From Hymenobacter telluris (GTDB taxonomy: Bacteria > Bacteroidota > Bacteroidia > Cytophagales > Hymenobacteraceae), in NCBI RefSeq assembly GCF_017313265.1, contig NZ_JAFLQZ010000028.1, positions 1 through 48,637 on the forward strand: a stretch of 48,637 nt of DNA, read 5' to 3'. The stretch's first letter is position 1; every line of letters starts with the position of its first letter. The notes below the pieces were generated by a model. The model saw only the letters and a list, made by a program, of their open reading frames with translations, did no database searches and was not told the origin of the DNA. The position numbers and the translations under genes were made by a program. Below are positions 15,476 to 24,528 of the stretch, in pieces.

Positions 15476-17730
15476 CCAAGCACCCGCAATTTCGCAAAAC
15501 TCAGCAATAACGTCTTCTCGCCGACTTCTTCGAACTGAATAATGGCTTTGGTGGAGCCCGAAACGGTTTCCAGTTTGGTTACGTGGCCGAAACCAAACTT
15601 GGGATGCTCCACCCGCTGCCCGGTTTGCAGGTTGCTGGTGTCCGACGGCTGGAAATCGGCGGGTGGGGTGTAGCCTTTGGCTACCGTCTTACGCGGCGGG
15701 GTGGGCAACAGGTTGCTGCGCCGCTCAAATACGTGCCCGAACGGCGACTCGCCCGGTCCGGCGCTAGGCGTGGCCGCAAACTTGAAGTCCACGAACTGCG
15801 GGTCAATTTCGTCCAGAAACCGGCTTTTCTCGCAGCTGCGCAGGTTGCCCCACTGATAACGGGAGGTAGCGTAGCTCAGGGTCAGCTTCTTCTCGGCCCG
15901 CGTGATGGCCACGTAAAACAGCCGGCGTTCCTCTTCCAGGTCGGCGCGGGAGGTAATCATCATCTGGCTCGGAAACAGGTTTTCCTCCATGCCCACGATG
16001 TACACGTTGCGAAACTCCAGGCCTTTAGCCGAGTGAATCGTCATCATGGTCACGGCCTCGCCTTCCTGTTGGGCGTCTTTGGTGTCGGCGTCGGTTACCA
16101 GGGCAATGTCTTGCAGGAACGCGCCAAGGGTTTTGTCTTCGCGCTCCGGGTCCTCGGTGTAGGCCTTCACGCCGTTCAGCAGTTCCTGGATGTTCTCGTA
16201 GCGCGAAAGGCCCTCAATACTCTTATCGGCATACAGCTCCTCAATCATGCCCGAGTTCTTGGCAATGAACTTGGCCGCCTCGAAAGCATCTTCCTTGGCC
16301 GCTACGACGGTGTAGGCCTTGATTTTTTCGGCGAAGTCCACAATCGGGTTGGCCGTGCGGGTAGGCAGGAACTGGTCGGCGTTGGCTACCACTTCCCAAA
16401 TGGTGTGGTTGCTTTCCTCGGCGGCCGTAATGAGCTTGGCAATGGTGGTGTCGCCGATGCCGCGCTTAGGGTAGTTGATGACGCGGCGTAGGGCCTGCTC
16501 GTCGTTGGGATTCACCGTAAGGCGCAGATACGCCACCAAATCCTTGATTTCCTTGCGCTGATAGAAGCTCAAGCCGCCCACAATCTTGTAGCGGATGTTG
16601 AGCTTGCGCAACGATTCTTCCATGGCCCGGCTCTGGGCGTTGGTGCGGTACAGGATGGCAAAATCGTCGTAGGAAAGATGATGGCTCATCTTGTCCTCGA
16701 AGATGGAATTGGCCACCAACTTGCCTTCCTCGTTGTCGGATGCGGCTTTCAGCACCTCAATCAGCGGGCCTTCCTCGTTGTCGGAAAACACGTCTTTGCG
16801 CAACTGAGCCTGGTTGTTTTTGATAACCGAGTTGGCCGCTTTTACAATGGTTTTGGTGGAGCGGTAGTTTTGCTCCAGCTTGAACACCTGCAGCTCCGGG
16901 TAGTCCTTCTCGAAGTTCAGAATGTTCTGAATATCAGCGCCCCGGAAGGCGTAGATGCTTTGCGCATCATCCCCCACCACGCAAATATTCCGCTCCTTGG
17001 CCGCCAGCTTGCGCGCAATCAGGTACTGCGAGTAGTTGGTGTCCTGGTACTCGTCCACCATCACAAACCGGAACAAGTTCTGGTACTTGTTCAGCACGTC
17101 GGGGTGGTCTTTGAACAGGACGTTGGTCTGGTAGAGCAGGTCGTCGAAGTCCATGGCGCCAGCTTTGAAGCACCGGGCGGCGTACTGCTGGTAAATCACG
17201 CCGATTTTAGGCCGCAACGCCGCCTCGTCGTCCTGCCGAATCACCGGGTCGTTGAGGTACTGCTGCACTGAAATCAGCTTGTTCTTAGCCGCCGAAATCC
17301 GACCCAGCACCATGCCCGGCTTGTAGAGCTTGTCGTCGAGTTCCAGCTCTTTCAGAATCTGGCCGACCAGCGTTTTGCTGTCCTGCGTGTCGTAGATGGT
17401 AAAGGAGCGGGGGAAACCGATTTTATCGGCCTCGGAGCGCAGGATGCGGGCGAAGATGCTGTGGAACGTGCCCATCCACAGGTTTTTGGCTGCTGCGCCG
17501 CCGACTACCTTTTCAATCCGGGCGCGCATTTCCTTGGCGGCCTTGTTGGTAAAGGTGAGGGCGAGGATATTGAACGGGTCAACGCCCTGTTCGAGCAGGT
17601 TGGCAATGCGGTAGGTGAGCACCCGGGTTTTGCCCGAGCCCGCGCCGGCTATAATCATGCAAGGGCCGTCGATTTGCATCACGGCAGCCGCCTGCGAGGG
17701 ATTTAGGAGAGAAAGATAATCCAGTGCCAT
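15472..17730 (-). CDS. pcrA: ATP-dependent DNA helicase, PcrA/UvrD type
   Basis: A superfamily 1A helicase of 752 residues that translocates 3'-5' on DNA and acts in repair and removal of obstacles from replication. Seen in order: Q-motif LNPSQAAAV, Walker A AGAGSGKTRVL, motif Ia LTFTNKAAKEMR, motif II VDEYQDTN, motif III VVGDDAQSIYAFRGA, QNYRST, and the C-terminal TIHSAKGLEF and VAITRAEKKL. The C-terminal ~50 residues (GQRVEHPKFGFGHV to the end) form the Tudor-like domain that contacts RNA polymerase in PcrA/UvrD. Length and motifs are complete. UvrD and PcrA cannot be separated by sequence here. Confidence 0.95.
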   Translation of the reverse strand: MALDYLSLLNPSQAAAVMQIDGPCMIIAGAGSGKTRVLTYRIANLLEQGVDPFNILALTFTNKAAKEMRARIEKVVGGAAAKNLWMGTFHSIFARILRSEADKIGFPRSFTIYDTQDSKTLVGQILKELELDDKLYKPGMVLGRISAAKNKLISVQQYLNDPVIRQDDEAALRPKIGVIYQQYAARCFKAGAMDFDDLLYQTNVLFKDHPDVLNKYQNLFRFVMVDEYQDTNYSQYLIARKLAAKERNICVVGDDAQSIYAFRGADIQNILNFEKDYPELQVFKLEQNYRSTKTIVKAANSVIKNNQAQLRKDVFSDNEEGPLIEVLKAASDNEEGKLVANSIFEDKMSHHLSYDDFAILYRTNAQSRAMEESLRKLNIRYKIVGGLSFYQRKEIKDLVAYLRLTVNPNDEQALRRVINYPKRGIGDTTIAKLITAAEESNHTIWEVVANADQFLPTRTANPIVDFAEKIKAYTVVAAKEDAFEAAKFIAKNSGMIEELYADKSIEGLSRYENIQELLNGVKAYTEDPEREDKTLGAFLQDIALVTDADTKDAQQEGEAVTMMTIHSAKGLEFRNVYIVGMEENLFPSQMMITSRADLEEERRLFYVAITRAEKKLTLSYATSRYQWGNLRSCEKSRFLDEIDPQFVDFKFAATPSAGPGESPFGHVFERRSNLLPTPPRKTVAKGYTPPADFQPSDTSNLQTGQRVEHPKFGFGHVTKLETVSGSTKAIIQFEEVGEKTLLLSFAKLRVLG

Positions 17731-17760
17731 TCAGAAAAGCTAAGCGTTTTGGCTTATTAG

Positions 17761-17768
17761 CAAAGGTA
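17761..17768 (-). promoter_or_regulatory. TAnnTTTG -7 box upstream of pcrA
   Basis: The minus strand reads TACCTTTG, a full match to the Bacteroidota -7 consensus, 30 bp upstream of the pcrA start. No well-spaced -33 element is seen. Confidence 0.5.
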
Positions 17769-17877
17769 CGGCTTTGCAGCCGGGTGCGGAAGTGCAAATT
17801 CCGGTATGCACACTCAAATCCGGTTGCATGAAGCCAACAGCAGATAACCAGCAAGCACCCAGCCGTATCTTCGCGTC

Positions 17878-19032
17878 GTGAATCCTGTTGCCACTACCAC
17901 CAACACTACGTTTCCCTTGTCGCTCCTGTGTTTGTCGGCCAGCTGGGGCGGGCTGGAGCTGAACACCGTGCGCTTTGCCAGCTGGATGCACCGCCGAGGC
18001 TGGCCGGTTCAGATAGTCACGCTGCCCGACTCGCCCATTGCTGCCCAGGCTATGGCGCTAGGGCTGCCGGTTGTTTCACTCACTAACCCTTGGAAAGCCC
18101 TGGACGTTCCCGCCGCCGGCCGGTTAGCCAGTGCCTTGCGCGCTTTCAACACTCAGGCCCTCATCGTTACCCGCAACGGCGACTTAGGCTTGGCGGTGCT
18201 TTGCAAAAAGCTGCGGCTGCCAACTCTGAAACTGGTGTACCAGCAGCACATGCAGCTCGGGTTGGCCAAGCGCGGCTTGGTGCACACGTTGCGCTATCAG
18301 GCGCTGGATGCGTGGCTCTCGCCGCTGCCGGGGCTGGGGCGGCAGGTACTCGAAAAAACCCGTTTGGCACCCCACAAGCTGCACATTGTACCGTTAGGCA
18401 TCGAGCTGGAGAAGTTTGCCGACCCTGCCCTCACCCGCGCCGTTGCCCGGCAAAAGCTTGGGTTAGCTCTGCCTCCTAACGCCGTGCTGCTGGGACTTAT
18501 CGGCCGCTTTGATGATGGTAAAGGCCAGGATTTTCTGGTGGAAGAACTGGCCGTATTGCGTCGGCAGTACCCAAATCTGCACCTGCTGCTGGTCGGCGAA
18601 TCGACGCGCAACGAGGGCAACGCCTACCGGGAGGCGGTGCTGCGCCGGGTGCGGGAGTTGGGTTTGCAGGAAGTGGTGCACGTCCGGGAGTTTACGCCCC
18701 AACCCGAAATAGCCTACCGCGCCCTTGCTATTTCCGTGACGGGTTCCACCAACGAAACCTACGGCATGGTCACGATTGAGGCCATGGCTGCAGGTTTGCC
18801 GGTGGTAGCCACCGCCACCGGCGGCACCCTGGAAATTGTAGACGACGGCCGCACTGGGCTGTTGTTTCCGTTGCACGATGCCGCAGCGTTTGAGGCGGCA
18901 ATTGGCCGTTTGATGCAACAGCCAGCACTGGCGCAGCAGTTGGGCCAGCAGGCGCAGGCCGAGGCGTTGGCCACGTACTCGCACCACCGGCAGTGTGAAC
19001 TGACGGAACGTGTGCTGTTTCAGCTGGGTTGA
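17878..19032 (+). CDS. Glycosyltransferase family 4 (GT-B)
   Basis: A 384-residue GT-B glycosyltransferase. The C-terminal half has the GT4 pattern: VPLGIELEKF, LLGLIGRFDDGKGQDFLVEE, and the nucleotide-sugar motif NETYGMVTIEAMAAGLPVVA with the paired glutamates, then GGTLEIVDDGRTGLLFP. The N-terminal half (SASWGGLELNTVRFASWMHR) is the acceptor domain. There are no membrane segments. Donor and acceptor cannot be deduced; cell-surface polysaccharide or lipid glycosylation is usual for the family. Translation probably begins at GTG 17878, since no ATG precedes the conserved SWGGLE region. It is divergent from pcrA. Confidence 0.88.
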   Translation: MNPVATTTNTTFPLSLLCLSASWGGLELNTVRFASWMHRRGWPVQIVTLPDSPIAAQAMALGLPVVSLTNPWKALDVPAAGRLASALRAFNTQALIVTRNGDLGLAVLCKKLRLPTLKLVYQQHMQLGLAKRGLVHTLRYQALDAWLSPLPGLGRQVLEKTRLAPHKLHIVPLGIELEKFADPALTRAVARQKLGLALPPNAVLLGLIGRFDDGKGQDFLVEELAVLRRQYPNLHLLLVGESTRNEGNAYREAVLRRVRELGLQEVVHVREFTPQPEIAYRALAISVTGSTNETYGMVTIEAMAAGLPVVATATGGTLEIVDDGRTGLLFPLHDAAAFEAAIGRLMQQPALAQQLGQQAQAEALATYSHHRQCELTERVLFQLG

Positions 19033-19035
19033 GGG

Positions 19036-19043
19036 TATCTTTG
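19036..19043 (+). promoter_or_regulatory. TAnnTTTG -7 box upstream of DUF3109
   Basis: TATCTTTG matches the Bacteroidota -7 consensus. It starts 3 bp after the glycosyltransferase stop and would place the inverted repeat at 19055-19145 in the leader of the DUF3109 mRNA. No -33 box is clear. Confidence 0.45.
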
Positions 19044-19054
19044 CAGTTAACTTT

Positions 19055-19145
19055 TCTCGCAGAGGTCCGCAGAGGTGGGCGCAGAGGTTCGTAGAACAAC
19101 GACCTCCGCGAACCTCTGCGCGAACCTCTGCGGACCTCAGCGGGA
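19055..19145. repeat. GC-rich inverted repeat of cgcagaggt words (element E)
   Basis: Arms 19055-19091 and 19109-19145 pair at 33 of 37 positions around a 17-nt loop. Each arm is made of three copies of a 9-12 bp word around cgcagaggt. The right arm ends 8 bp before the DUF3109 start codon. It is the GC-rich counterpart of the heptamer elements. Confidence 0.85.
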
Positions 19146-19153
19146 AACACTAC

Positions 19154-19723
19154 ATGATTATCATCCAAGACACCGTCATTTCCGACGATATAAAAGACAA
19201 CTTCTTCGTTTGCAACCTCGAAGCCTGCAAAGGAGCCTGCTGCGTGGAAGGCGACCTGGGCGCGCCGCTGGAAGAAGCAGAGCTGAAAATCCTGGAAGCC
19301 GAGTACCAAAATATCAAGCCTTTCCTCACCGAAATCGGTCAGCAGGCCATCGAGCAGCAGGGCCTCTACATCAAGGACTGGGAAGGCGACTACAGCACCA
19401 CCACCATCAACGACCGAGAGTGCGCCTACGCCCTCTACGACGAGCGGGGCATCCTGAAGTGCGGCATTGAACAAGCCTATCTGGCGGGTGCTACCAGCTT
19501 CAAAAAGCCGATTAGCTGCCATCTGTACCCGATTCGCATCACCAAATACGAGGGCTTCGAAGCGCTGAACTACGACCGGTGGGGTATCTGCAACCCCGCC
19601 TGCGCCCACGGTGCCAACCTGGGCGTGCGGATCTATCAATTCCTGAAAGACCCGCTTATCCGCAAATACGGTGAGGACTGGTACGGCGAGCTGGTGCGGG
19701 AAATCGAGAATCCCTCCAGCTAA
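19154..19723 (+). CDS. DUF3109 cysteine-rich protein
   Basis: A 189-residue cytoplasmic protein of the DUF3109 family. It has a tight N-terminal cysteine cluster (C20, C25, C29, C30 in VCNLEACKGACC) and further Cys in LKCGIEQAY, ISCHLYPI and GICNPAC. The pattern suggests a metal or Fe-S site, as in the YkgJ-type cysteine-cluster proteins, but the function is unknown. ATG 19154 is chosen because the conserved part starts immediately and the upstream frame is the inverted repeat. Confidence 0.82.
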   Translation: MIIIQDTVISDDIKDNFFVCNLEACKGACCVEGDLGAPLEEAELKILEAEYQNIKPFLTEIGQQAIEQQGLYIKDWEGDYSTTTINDRECAYALYDERGILKCGIEQAYLAGATSFKKPISCHLYPIRITKYEGFEALNYDRWGICNPACAHGANLGVRIYQFLKDPLIRKYGEDWYGELVREIENPSS

Positions 19724-19725
19724 AT

Positions 19726-19823
19726 AGGTAGTGAGTAGTAGGTATCAGGAAGTAGGATGCTGCCAGTTGAAATGCCGACTATACGGTATTTAGCCTTTAC
19801 CTACTATCCATTACCCACTACCC
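19726..19823. repeat. Heptamer inverted repeat with arms differing by one unit (element F)
   Basis: Arm 19726-19744 (19 nt) pairs with arm 19798-19823 (26 nt). The right arm carries exactly one additional 7-bp word (its complement reads atggata); the rest matches except for two positions. It begins 2 bp after the DUF3109 stop and lies between convergent genes. Confidence 0.82.
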
Positions 19824-19885
19824 AAAGAAGCCCAGCGCGCACAACAACTCTGCTGGCCGCTGAGCTTCGGGGATGGGAAACGGAG

Positions 19886-19911
19886 TCGGGCCGCCACTAC
19901 TGGCGGCCCGA
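19886..19911 (+). terminator. Rho-independent terminator
   Basis: The stem tcgggccgcca/tggcggcccga (19886-19896, 19901-19911) with a 4-nt loop is followed by ttttgcttt on the plus strand. It fits the end of the DUF3109 transcript and may also serve the convergent porin gene. Confidence 0.75.
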
Positions 19912-19918
19912 TTTTGCT

Positions 19919-21391
19919 TTACAGAATCACTTGCAGCTGCATCGTGACTTCGGGGCGGTAGTTGACGTTGTTTACGTCGTTGAAATCGGGGCGGGCGCGG
20001 TAGTTGAGGGTCACTTTGGCCTGGTGGCCGTCGAGCAGCACGTTCACCCCGCCGTCCATGATATGCACATCCTGAATGTCACCGGTTTCGCGGCGGAGCC
20101 CCTCGTAGCGGCCGTGGATGTACGACACGTACGGCTGCAAGCGCACCTTGGGGCCAAGCAGGTGGCGCGGTAGCAGAAACCCACTTTGCACCGTTTGGGC
20201 GGTGCCGGTGCCCACCACGGGCACGGCGTTGCCGCGCAAGGCCGCCGAGCCGGAGCCGGGGTTCAGGGTGCCGCCGTAGCGCACAAAGTTCGGGCCCATG
20301 TTGTACTTGTAGGCGGCGGCATACACCGTAAAGGCGGTTTGGTTGCGGGAGGTGGTATCCACGGGCGTATCGAAAAACAAGTCGGCCGATAACACGCTCA
20401 AATCGTGCTTGGTATACGGAATGTCCCAGGCGCCCGCCGTGGTGGTGGGCAGGGGCGTGGGAGCCGCCTGGGAACGGGAATACATGCCGTTGGCGTAGTA
20501 CAGGAAGCCGGTGCCGAGGTTGAACACTCGCCGCGCCCCCAGGTAGTTGCCCACTGCAAAAGGCACGAGGTTTAGCTCTTTATCCAGAAACTCCCAATCG
20601 AAGTAGCCGTGCAGCACCTTGCCGCGGCTGCGCGGGTTGAACTGAGCCACGTTGGTAGCCAGCGTGGCTGGCGAGCTGGTTACGTTGTTGCGAAACGCGT
20701 CGTTCACCGCCAAGCGGTAATCAAAGCTACCAACCCGGCCCCTGGTGTAAACGCCCAGGCCCCGGCCGGTTTGGTCGATGGCATCGATAACCGGCGACTG
20801 GGTGCCGGGCACGTCCAGCGTTATCAGCGAGCAGGCCGCAAAGCTGGTTTGGCGCGAGATGCCGTTGTAATAGTGCAGGCCGCCGCCGGCACTCATGTAC
20901 TTGTTCACCTTATACTCCACCAGCGCGTCGTGGAGGTAGAACTGAGGTTTTTTGCCGGGACCAGTAGGCTCGCCGGGCGCGCCACCCGAAATGGTGCTTT
21001 GCCCGTTGATGCCCAACTGCGTAATCACCAGAAAGCGCGGGTTGAGCTGCGAAACCAGCAGCACCCGGGAACGGCGCAAGCCAAAATCAACCTGGTCGGG
21101 AGTGGCTTCCTCGGTGGCCGACACGGTGCCGGTGTTGTTCTCATTGTAGCGTACCCACAGCTGATGGGCGGTCATGATGCGCACGTACTTCGAGCCGTCG
21201 GGCGAAATATTGATTTTCATGCCGCCCGCGTAGGGCGTGGATTTGGTAGGGGCTGGTTTGGCCTGGGGCAGGCTGGTAGGAGCCGGATCGGGGGCCCGGC
21301 CGGTGGTGGGCGGTACTACCACCTGGGCTTGGGCAGTGGCAACGGCTAGCAGCGTACTTGACGCCAGTAGGCTGCGTAACAAGTTAGTCAT
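19919..21391 (-). CDS. Outer-membrane porin, porin_O_P type
   Basis: A 490-residue outer-membrane protein. The signal peptide is MTNLLRSLLASSTLLAVATA, followed by a Pro-rich stretch and beta-barrel strands (for example FLVITQLGINGQ, PQFYLHDALVEYKVNKYMS, YVSYIHGRYEGLRRETGD). The order of strands and the internal loop region resemble the phosphate-selective porins O and P of Pseudomonas and their Bacteroidota relatives. It probably forms a channel for anions or organic acids. The ATG at 21391 is selected because it opens a good signal peptide; the frame is open upstream to 21559 without any. It lies downstream of a DctA-type transporter. Confidence 0.8.
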   Translation of the reverse strand: MTNLLRSLLASSTLLAVATAQAQVVVPPTTGRAPDPAPTSLPQAKPAPTKSTPYAGGMKINISPDGSKYVRIMTAHQLWVRYNENNTGTVSATEEATPDQVDFGLRRSRVLLVSQLNPRFLVITQLGINGQSTISGGAPGEPTGPGKKPQFYLHDALVEYKVNKYMSAGGGLHYYNGISRQTSFAACSLITLDVPGTQSPVIDAIDQTGRGLGVYTRGRVGSFDYRLAVNDAFRNNVTSSPATLATNVAQFNPRSRGKVLHGYFDWEFLDKELNLVPFAVGNYLGARRVFNLGTGFLYYANGMYSRSQAAPTPLPTTTAGAWDIPYTKHDLSVLSADLFFDTPVDTTSRNQTAFTVYAAAYKYNMGPNFVRYGGTLNPGSGSAALRGNAVPVVGTGTAQTVQSGFLLPRHLLGPKVRLQPYVSYIHGRYEGLRRETGDIQDVHIMDGGVNVLLDGHQAKVTLNYRARPDFNDVNNVNYRPEVTMQLQVIL

Positions 21392-21525
21392 CAGGAAAGG
21401 AGCGAGGAAGTGGGAGTTTTGGCAGAGGGCAAGGCTGCGCCCATAATCCCGGCGGAGCCGGAAAGCAATAGGGGATGCAGCAGAAAATAAGTGGGCGGCA
21501 GGAGTACGTACCGCATACTCTTCGC

Positions 21526-21593
21526 CATTCCAACGCGGGAGGAATCTGGGTGAAATCAAAAGATTTTATTCAGATTCCTCCCGCGTCGGAATG
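21526..21593. repeat. REP-like hairpin, GTCATTCCGAC type
   Basis: Arms 21526-21548 and 21571-21593 pair at 22 of 23 positions around a 22-nt loop with an inner stem (aaatc/gattt). The sequence cattccgacgcgggaggaat belongs to a style of repeat found in many copies in Bacteroidota genomes. It lies between the porin and the DctA gene. Only one copy is in the window. Confidence 0.85.
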
Positions 21594-21617
21594 ACAGGGC
21601 TTGGCCGAATAGGCGCG

Positions 21618-22985
21618 TTAAGGCTCAACGGCCACCATTTGCACTTCCTGGCGGGAGTGGTCGGGCGCTTCTACGCGCGGCAACATTGACACGGGCTCGG
21701 GCGCCAGTTCTTCGGGTACCGATTTGCCAGCTAAAGCCAACTGATGGCGGTTTTCGTCGAATTCGCCTTCACTTTTGGCTATTACCAGCGTGGCTACACC
21801 GTTGCCGATGACGTTAGTAATGGCCCGCGCCTCACTCATAAACCGGTCGACGCCGAGTAGCAAAGCCACGCTTTCCACCGGAATAACATTGGTGGCGGCC
21901 AGCGTAGAAGCCAGCACGATAAAGCCCGACCCCGTAACACCGGCGGCACCTTTGCTGGTCACAATAAGAATGGCAATGAGGCTGAGCTGCTGGGTGAGGG
22001 AAAGCGGAATGTTGAAGGCCTGGGCCAGGAAAATAACCGCAATGGACAGGTAGATGCTCGTACCATCCAGGTTGAACGAGTAGCCCGTCGGAATCACGAG
22101 GCCCGCCACCGAGCGGGAGCAGCCGTAGCGCTCCATCTTGTCGATCATGCGCGGCAATGCCGATTCCGACGAGGATGTGCCCAGTACCAGCAAAATTTCC
22201 TCTTTGATAAAGCGCAGGTACGGACCCAGGCGCAGCTTGTAGTAGCGCAGAATCAGGTTCAGAATCACGAAAACGAACAGGAACATGGTGGCATACACCA
22301 CCAGCATCAGCTTGCCCAGCGGCAGTAGCGTGGCAATGCCGTACTTGCCAATAGTGAAAGCCATGCCCCCAAACGCGCCCAGCGGCGCCAGCTTCATCAC
22401 CATAGCCAGCACCCCAAACATGGCGTGCGACAACCGGTCGAACGTCTTTACGAGTGGCTGAGCCGTTTCGCCCATACGATTGAGGGCCAGCCCGAACAGT
22501 ACCGAGAACAACAGTACTTGCAGGATGTCGCCTTTGGCAAACGCACCCACCACGTTGTCGGGCACGATGTGGGTGAAGAATTCCACCCAGTTCATTTCGC
22601 CGGCCTGCGACGTGAACTTAGCGGCTTCCTCGGCCTTCTTGGAGTCCTGCATAACGGCTTGGGCGGTGTCCTGCACGCCGGCACCGGGCTGGGTCAGGTT
22701 GGCCACGATGATGCCAATTGCCAGGGCCAGCGTGGTTACCACTTCAAAATACAGCAGGGCTTTGCCGCCCACCCGGCCCACTTTCTTCATGCTGCCCATG
22801 CCGGCAATGCCCAGCACCACGGTCAGGAAGATGATGGGCGTAATCAGCATTTTGATGAGGCTGATAAACGTATCGGCAATGGGCTTGAGCGCCGCCCCGA
22901 AGGCCGGAAACAGCGCACCAACCGCCACGCCCAGGGCAATGGCCGTCAGAACCTGTACTGTCAGGTTGGAAAACGCTTTTTTCAT
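21618..22985 (-). CDS. dctA: Dicarboxylate/amino acid:cation symporter (DctA/GltP family)
   Basis: An inner-membrane secondary transporter of 455 residues that takes up C4-dicarboxylates or acidic amino acids with protons or sodium. Family hallmarks are the serine-rich re-entrant loop SSSESALPRMIDKM, the GYSFNLDGTSIYLS segment in TM7, and VTGSGFIVLAST in the second hairpin region, followed by DRFMSEARAITNVIGNG. About eight membrane helices are visible. The C-terminal ~35 residues are an unusual Glu/Pro-rich tail. It is transcribed with the porin downstream and sits next to two MHS-type permeases, which suggests an organic-acid uptake locus. Confidence 0.9.
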   Translation of the reverse strand: MKKAFSNLTVQVLTAIALGVAVGALFPAFGAALKPIADTFISLIKMLITPIIFLTVVLGIAGMGSMKKVGRVGGKALLYFEVVTTLALAIGIIVANLTQPGAGVQDTAQAVMQDSKKAEEAAKFTSQAGEMNWVEFFTHIVPDNVVGAFAKGDILQVLLFSVLFGLALNRMGETAQPLVKTFDRLSHAMFGVLAMVMKLAPLGAFGGMAFTIGKYGIATLLPLGKLMLVVYATMFLFVFVILNLILRYYKLRLGPYLRFIKEEILLVLGTSSSESALPRMIDKMERYGCSRSVAGLVIPTGYSFNLDGTSIYLSIAVIFLAQAFNIPLSLTQQLSLIAILIVTSKGAAGVTGSGFIVLASTLAATNVIPVESVALLLGVDRFMSEARAITNVIGNGVATLVIAKSEGEFDENRHQLALAGKSVPEELAPEPVSMLPRVEAPDHSRQEVQMVAVEP

Positions 22986-23106
22986 GGGAAACTACAGATG
23001 AAATGGTGGAAACAAGGTAGGTAGGCGCTACTGCGCTAGTCGGCGAAAGGTGAAGCCACGGCTGGAAAAGGGTTGGGAAAGCAGGGCCAGAAAAAAGCGG
23101 GTGGCG

Positions 23107-24417
23107 CTAGTCTTTGCCGATACGGGAGGTGTGCTTCGTGTCGGCCATGCGCCAATATACCAGCAGAGAAATGGCCGCGCACAGCGTCACATACCAGTAG
23201 TAGGCCGATTCCATTCCCAAGCTTTTGACTTGTAGGGCCACATATTCGGCCGAGCCGCCGAAGATAGCCAGCGTGAGGGCGTAGGGCAGGCCCACTCCCA
23301 GGGCGCGGATGTGGGTGGGAAACAGTTCCGCCTTCACCACCGCGTTGATGGAGGTATAGCCACTCAGCACCACCATTGCTAATACCAGCAGCCCAAAAGC
23401 TGCCCAGGTGCTACTGGTGTGACTTAGGGCCGTGAGCAGCGGTACGGTGCCTAGGGTGGCCCCCACGCCAAAGAAAAGCAGCACCGGCCGCCGCCCTACC
23501 CGGTCAGACAGGGCACCCATCAGGGGCTGTAGTACCAAGGCTACGGCAAGCGCCCCAAACGAAACAAGCGTGGACTGCTCGCGGCTGAAGTGCGCCGTAT
23601 TCACCAGAAACTTCTGGGCATAGGTGGTAAATGTGTAGAAAGCCAGGGTGCCGCCTAGGGTCATGCCCACCACGGTTAGTACTTCGCGCGGGTGGCGCAG
23701 CAGCGTCCGGAGTCGGCTTTCCTGAGGGGCATCAGCGGCGTTGGCGTGTTTCACGAATTCTTGCGTTTCTTCCATCTGCCGGCGCAAGTACAGGGCCACT
23801 ACCGCAGCCACCGCCCCAATGACAAACGGCACGCGCCAGCCCCAGCTCTGCATTTCGGCTGGCGTGAGAAACTGCTGCAGGCCAAGCTGCACCAGCAGCG
23901 CCAGCAGCTGCCCGGCTAGCAGCGTTACGTACTGAAAGCTGGAATAGAAGCCCCGGTGCCGTGCATCGGCCATTTCGCTTAAGTAGGTGGCCGAAGTGCC
24001 GTACTCACCGCCCACGCTCAGCCCTTGTAGCAAGCGCGCCACCACCAGCAGCGCCGGGGCCAGCACCCCAATACGGTCGTAGCCGGGCGTAATGGCAATT
24101 AGCAAGGAGCCTCCACACATAAGCAGCACCGAAGCCAGTAGCGCCGCCTTGCGCCCGGCCCGGTCGGCGTACAGGCCCATCAGCCACCCACCCAGCGGCC
24201 GCATCAGAAAACCCACCGCGAAAATGGCCGCCGAGCTCAGCAGCTGGGCCGTAGGGTCGGTGGTGGGAAAAAATACCGGGGCGAAGTACAAAGCAAAAGC
24301 TGAGTACACGTACCAATCGTACCACTCCACCAAGTTGCCAATGGAACCGCTGATGATGGAGCGCAGCCGCGACCCAGTGGTTTTGGGAGCGGAGGGAGGG
24401 TATAGTGTTGAGGACAT
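23107..24417 (-). CDS. MFS transporter, metabolite:H+ symporter (MHS) family, copy 1
   Basis: A 436-residue, twelve-helix permease. The N-terminal SIGNLVEWYDWYVYSAFALY signature and GFLMRPLGGWLMGLYADRAG loop are typical of the MHS family (citrate, alpha-ketoglutarate and proline/betaine permeases such as KgtP and ProP). The cytoplasmic loop LSVGGEYGTSATYLSEMA is also characteristic. ATG 24417 is used because it precedes the family start; an upstream ATG at 24456 adds 13 residues. It is a tandem paralogue of the next gene, which is transcribed first. Substrate is not decidable; organic acids are likely from context. Confidence 0.88.
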   Translation of the reverse strand: MSSTLYPPSAPKTTGSRLRSIISGSIGNLVEWYDWYVYSAFALYFAPVFFPTTDPTAQLLSSAAIFAVGFLMRPLGGWLMGLYADRAGRKAALLASVLLMCGGSLLIAITPGYDRIGVLAPALLVVARLLQGLSVGGEYGTSATYLSEMADARHRGFYSSFQYVTLLAGQLLALLVQLGLQQFLTPAEMQSWGWRVPFVIGAVAAVVALYLRRQMEETQEFVKHANAADAPQESRLRTLLRHPREVLTVVGMTLGGTLAFYTFTTYAQKFLVNTAHFSREQSTLVSFGALAVALVLQPLMGALSDRVGRRPVLLFFGVGATLGTVPLLTALSHTSSTWAAFGLLVLAMVVLSGYTSINAVVKAELFPTHIRALGVGLPYALTLAIFGGSAEYVALQVKSLGMESAYYWYVTLCAAISLLVYWRMADTKHTSRIGKD

Positions 24418-24528
24418 GGCAGGTGGGAAGTGGGAGTTGACGTAGAAAAGAAGCAACGGTCAAGCCAACCGCACGAGCAGGCGGGTACCGGTTGGGCAGG
24501 AAGCAGGCGAAAAGCAGCGGAGAAAATC

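Noticed and set aside
24418..24528. Extra small gene between the MHS permeases
   Set aside because: Only short shadows are seen and there is no start with a plausible product.
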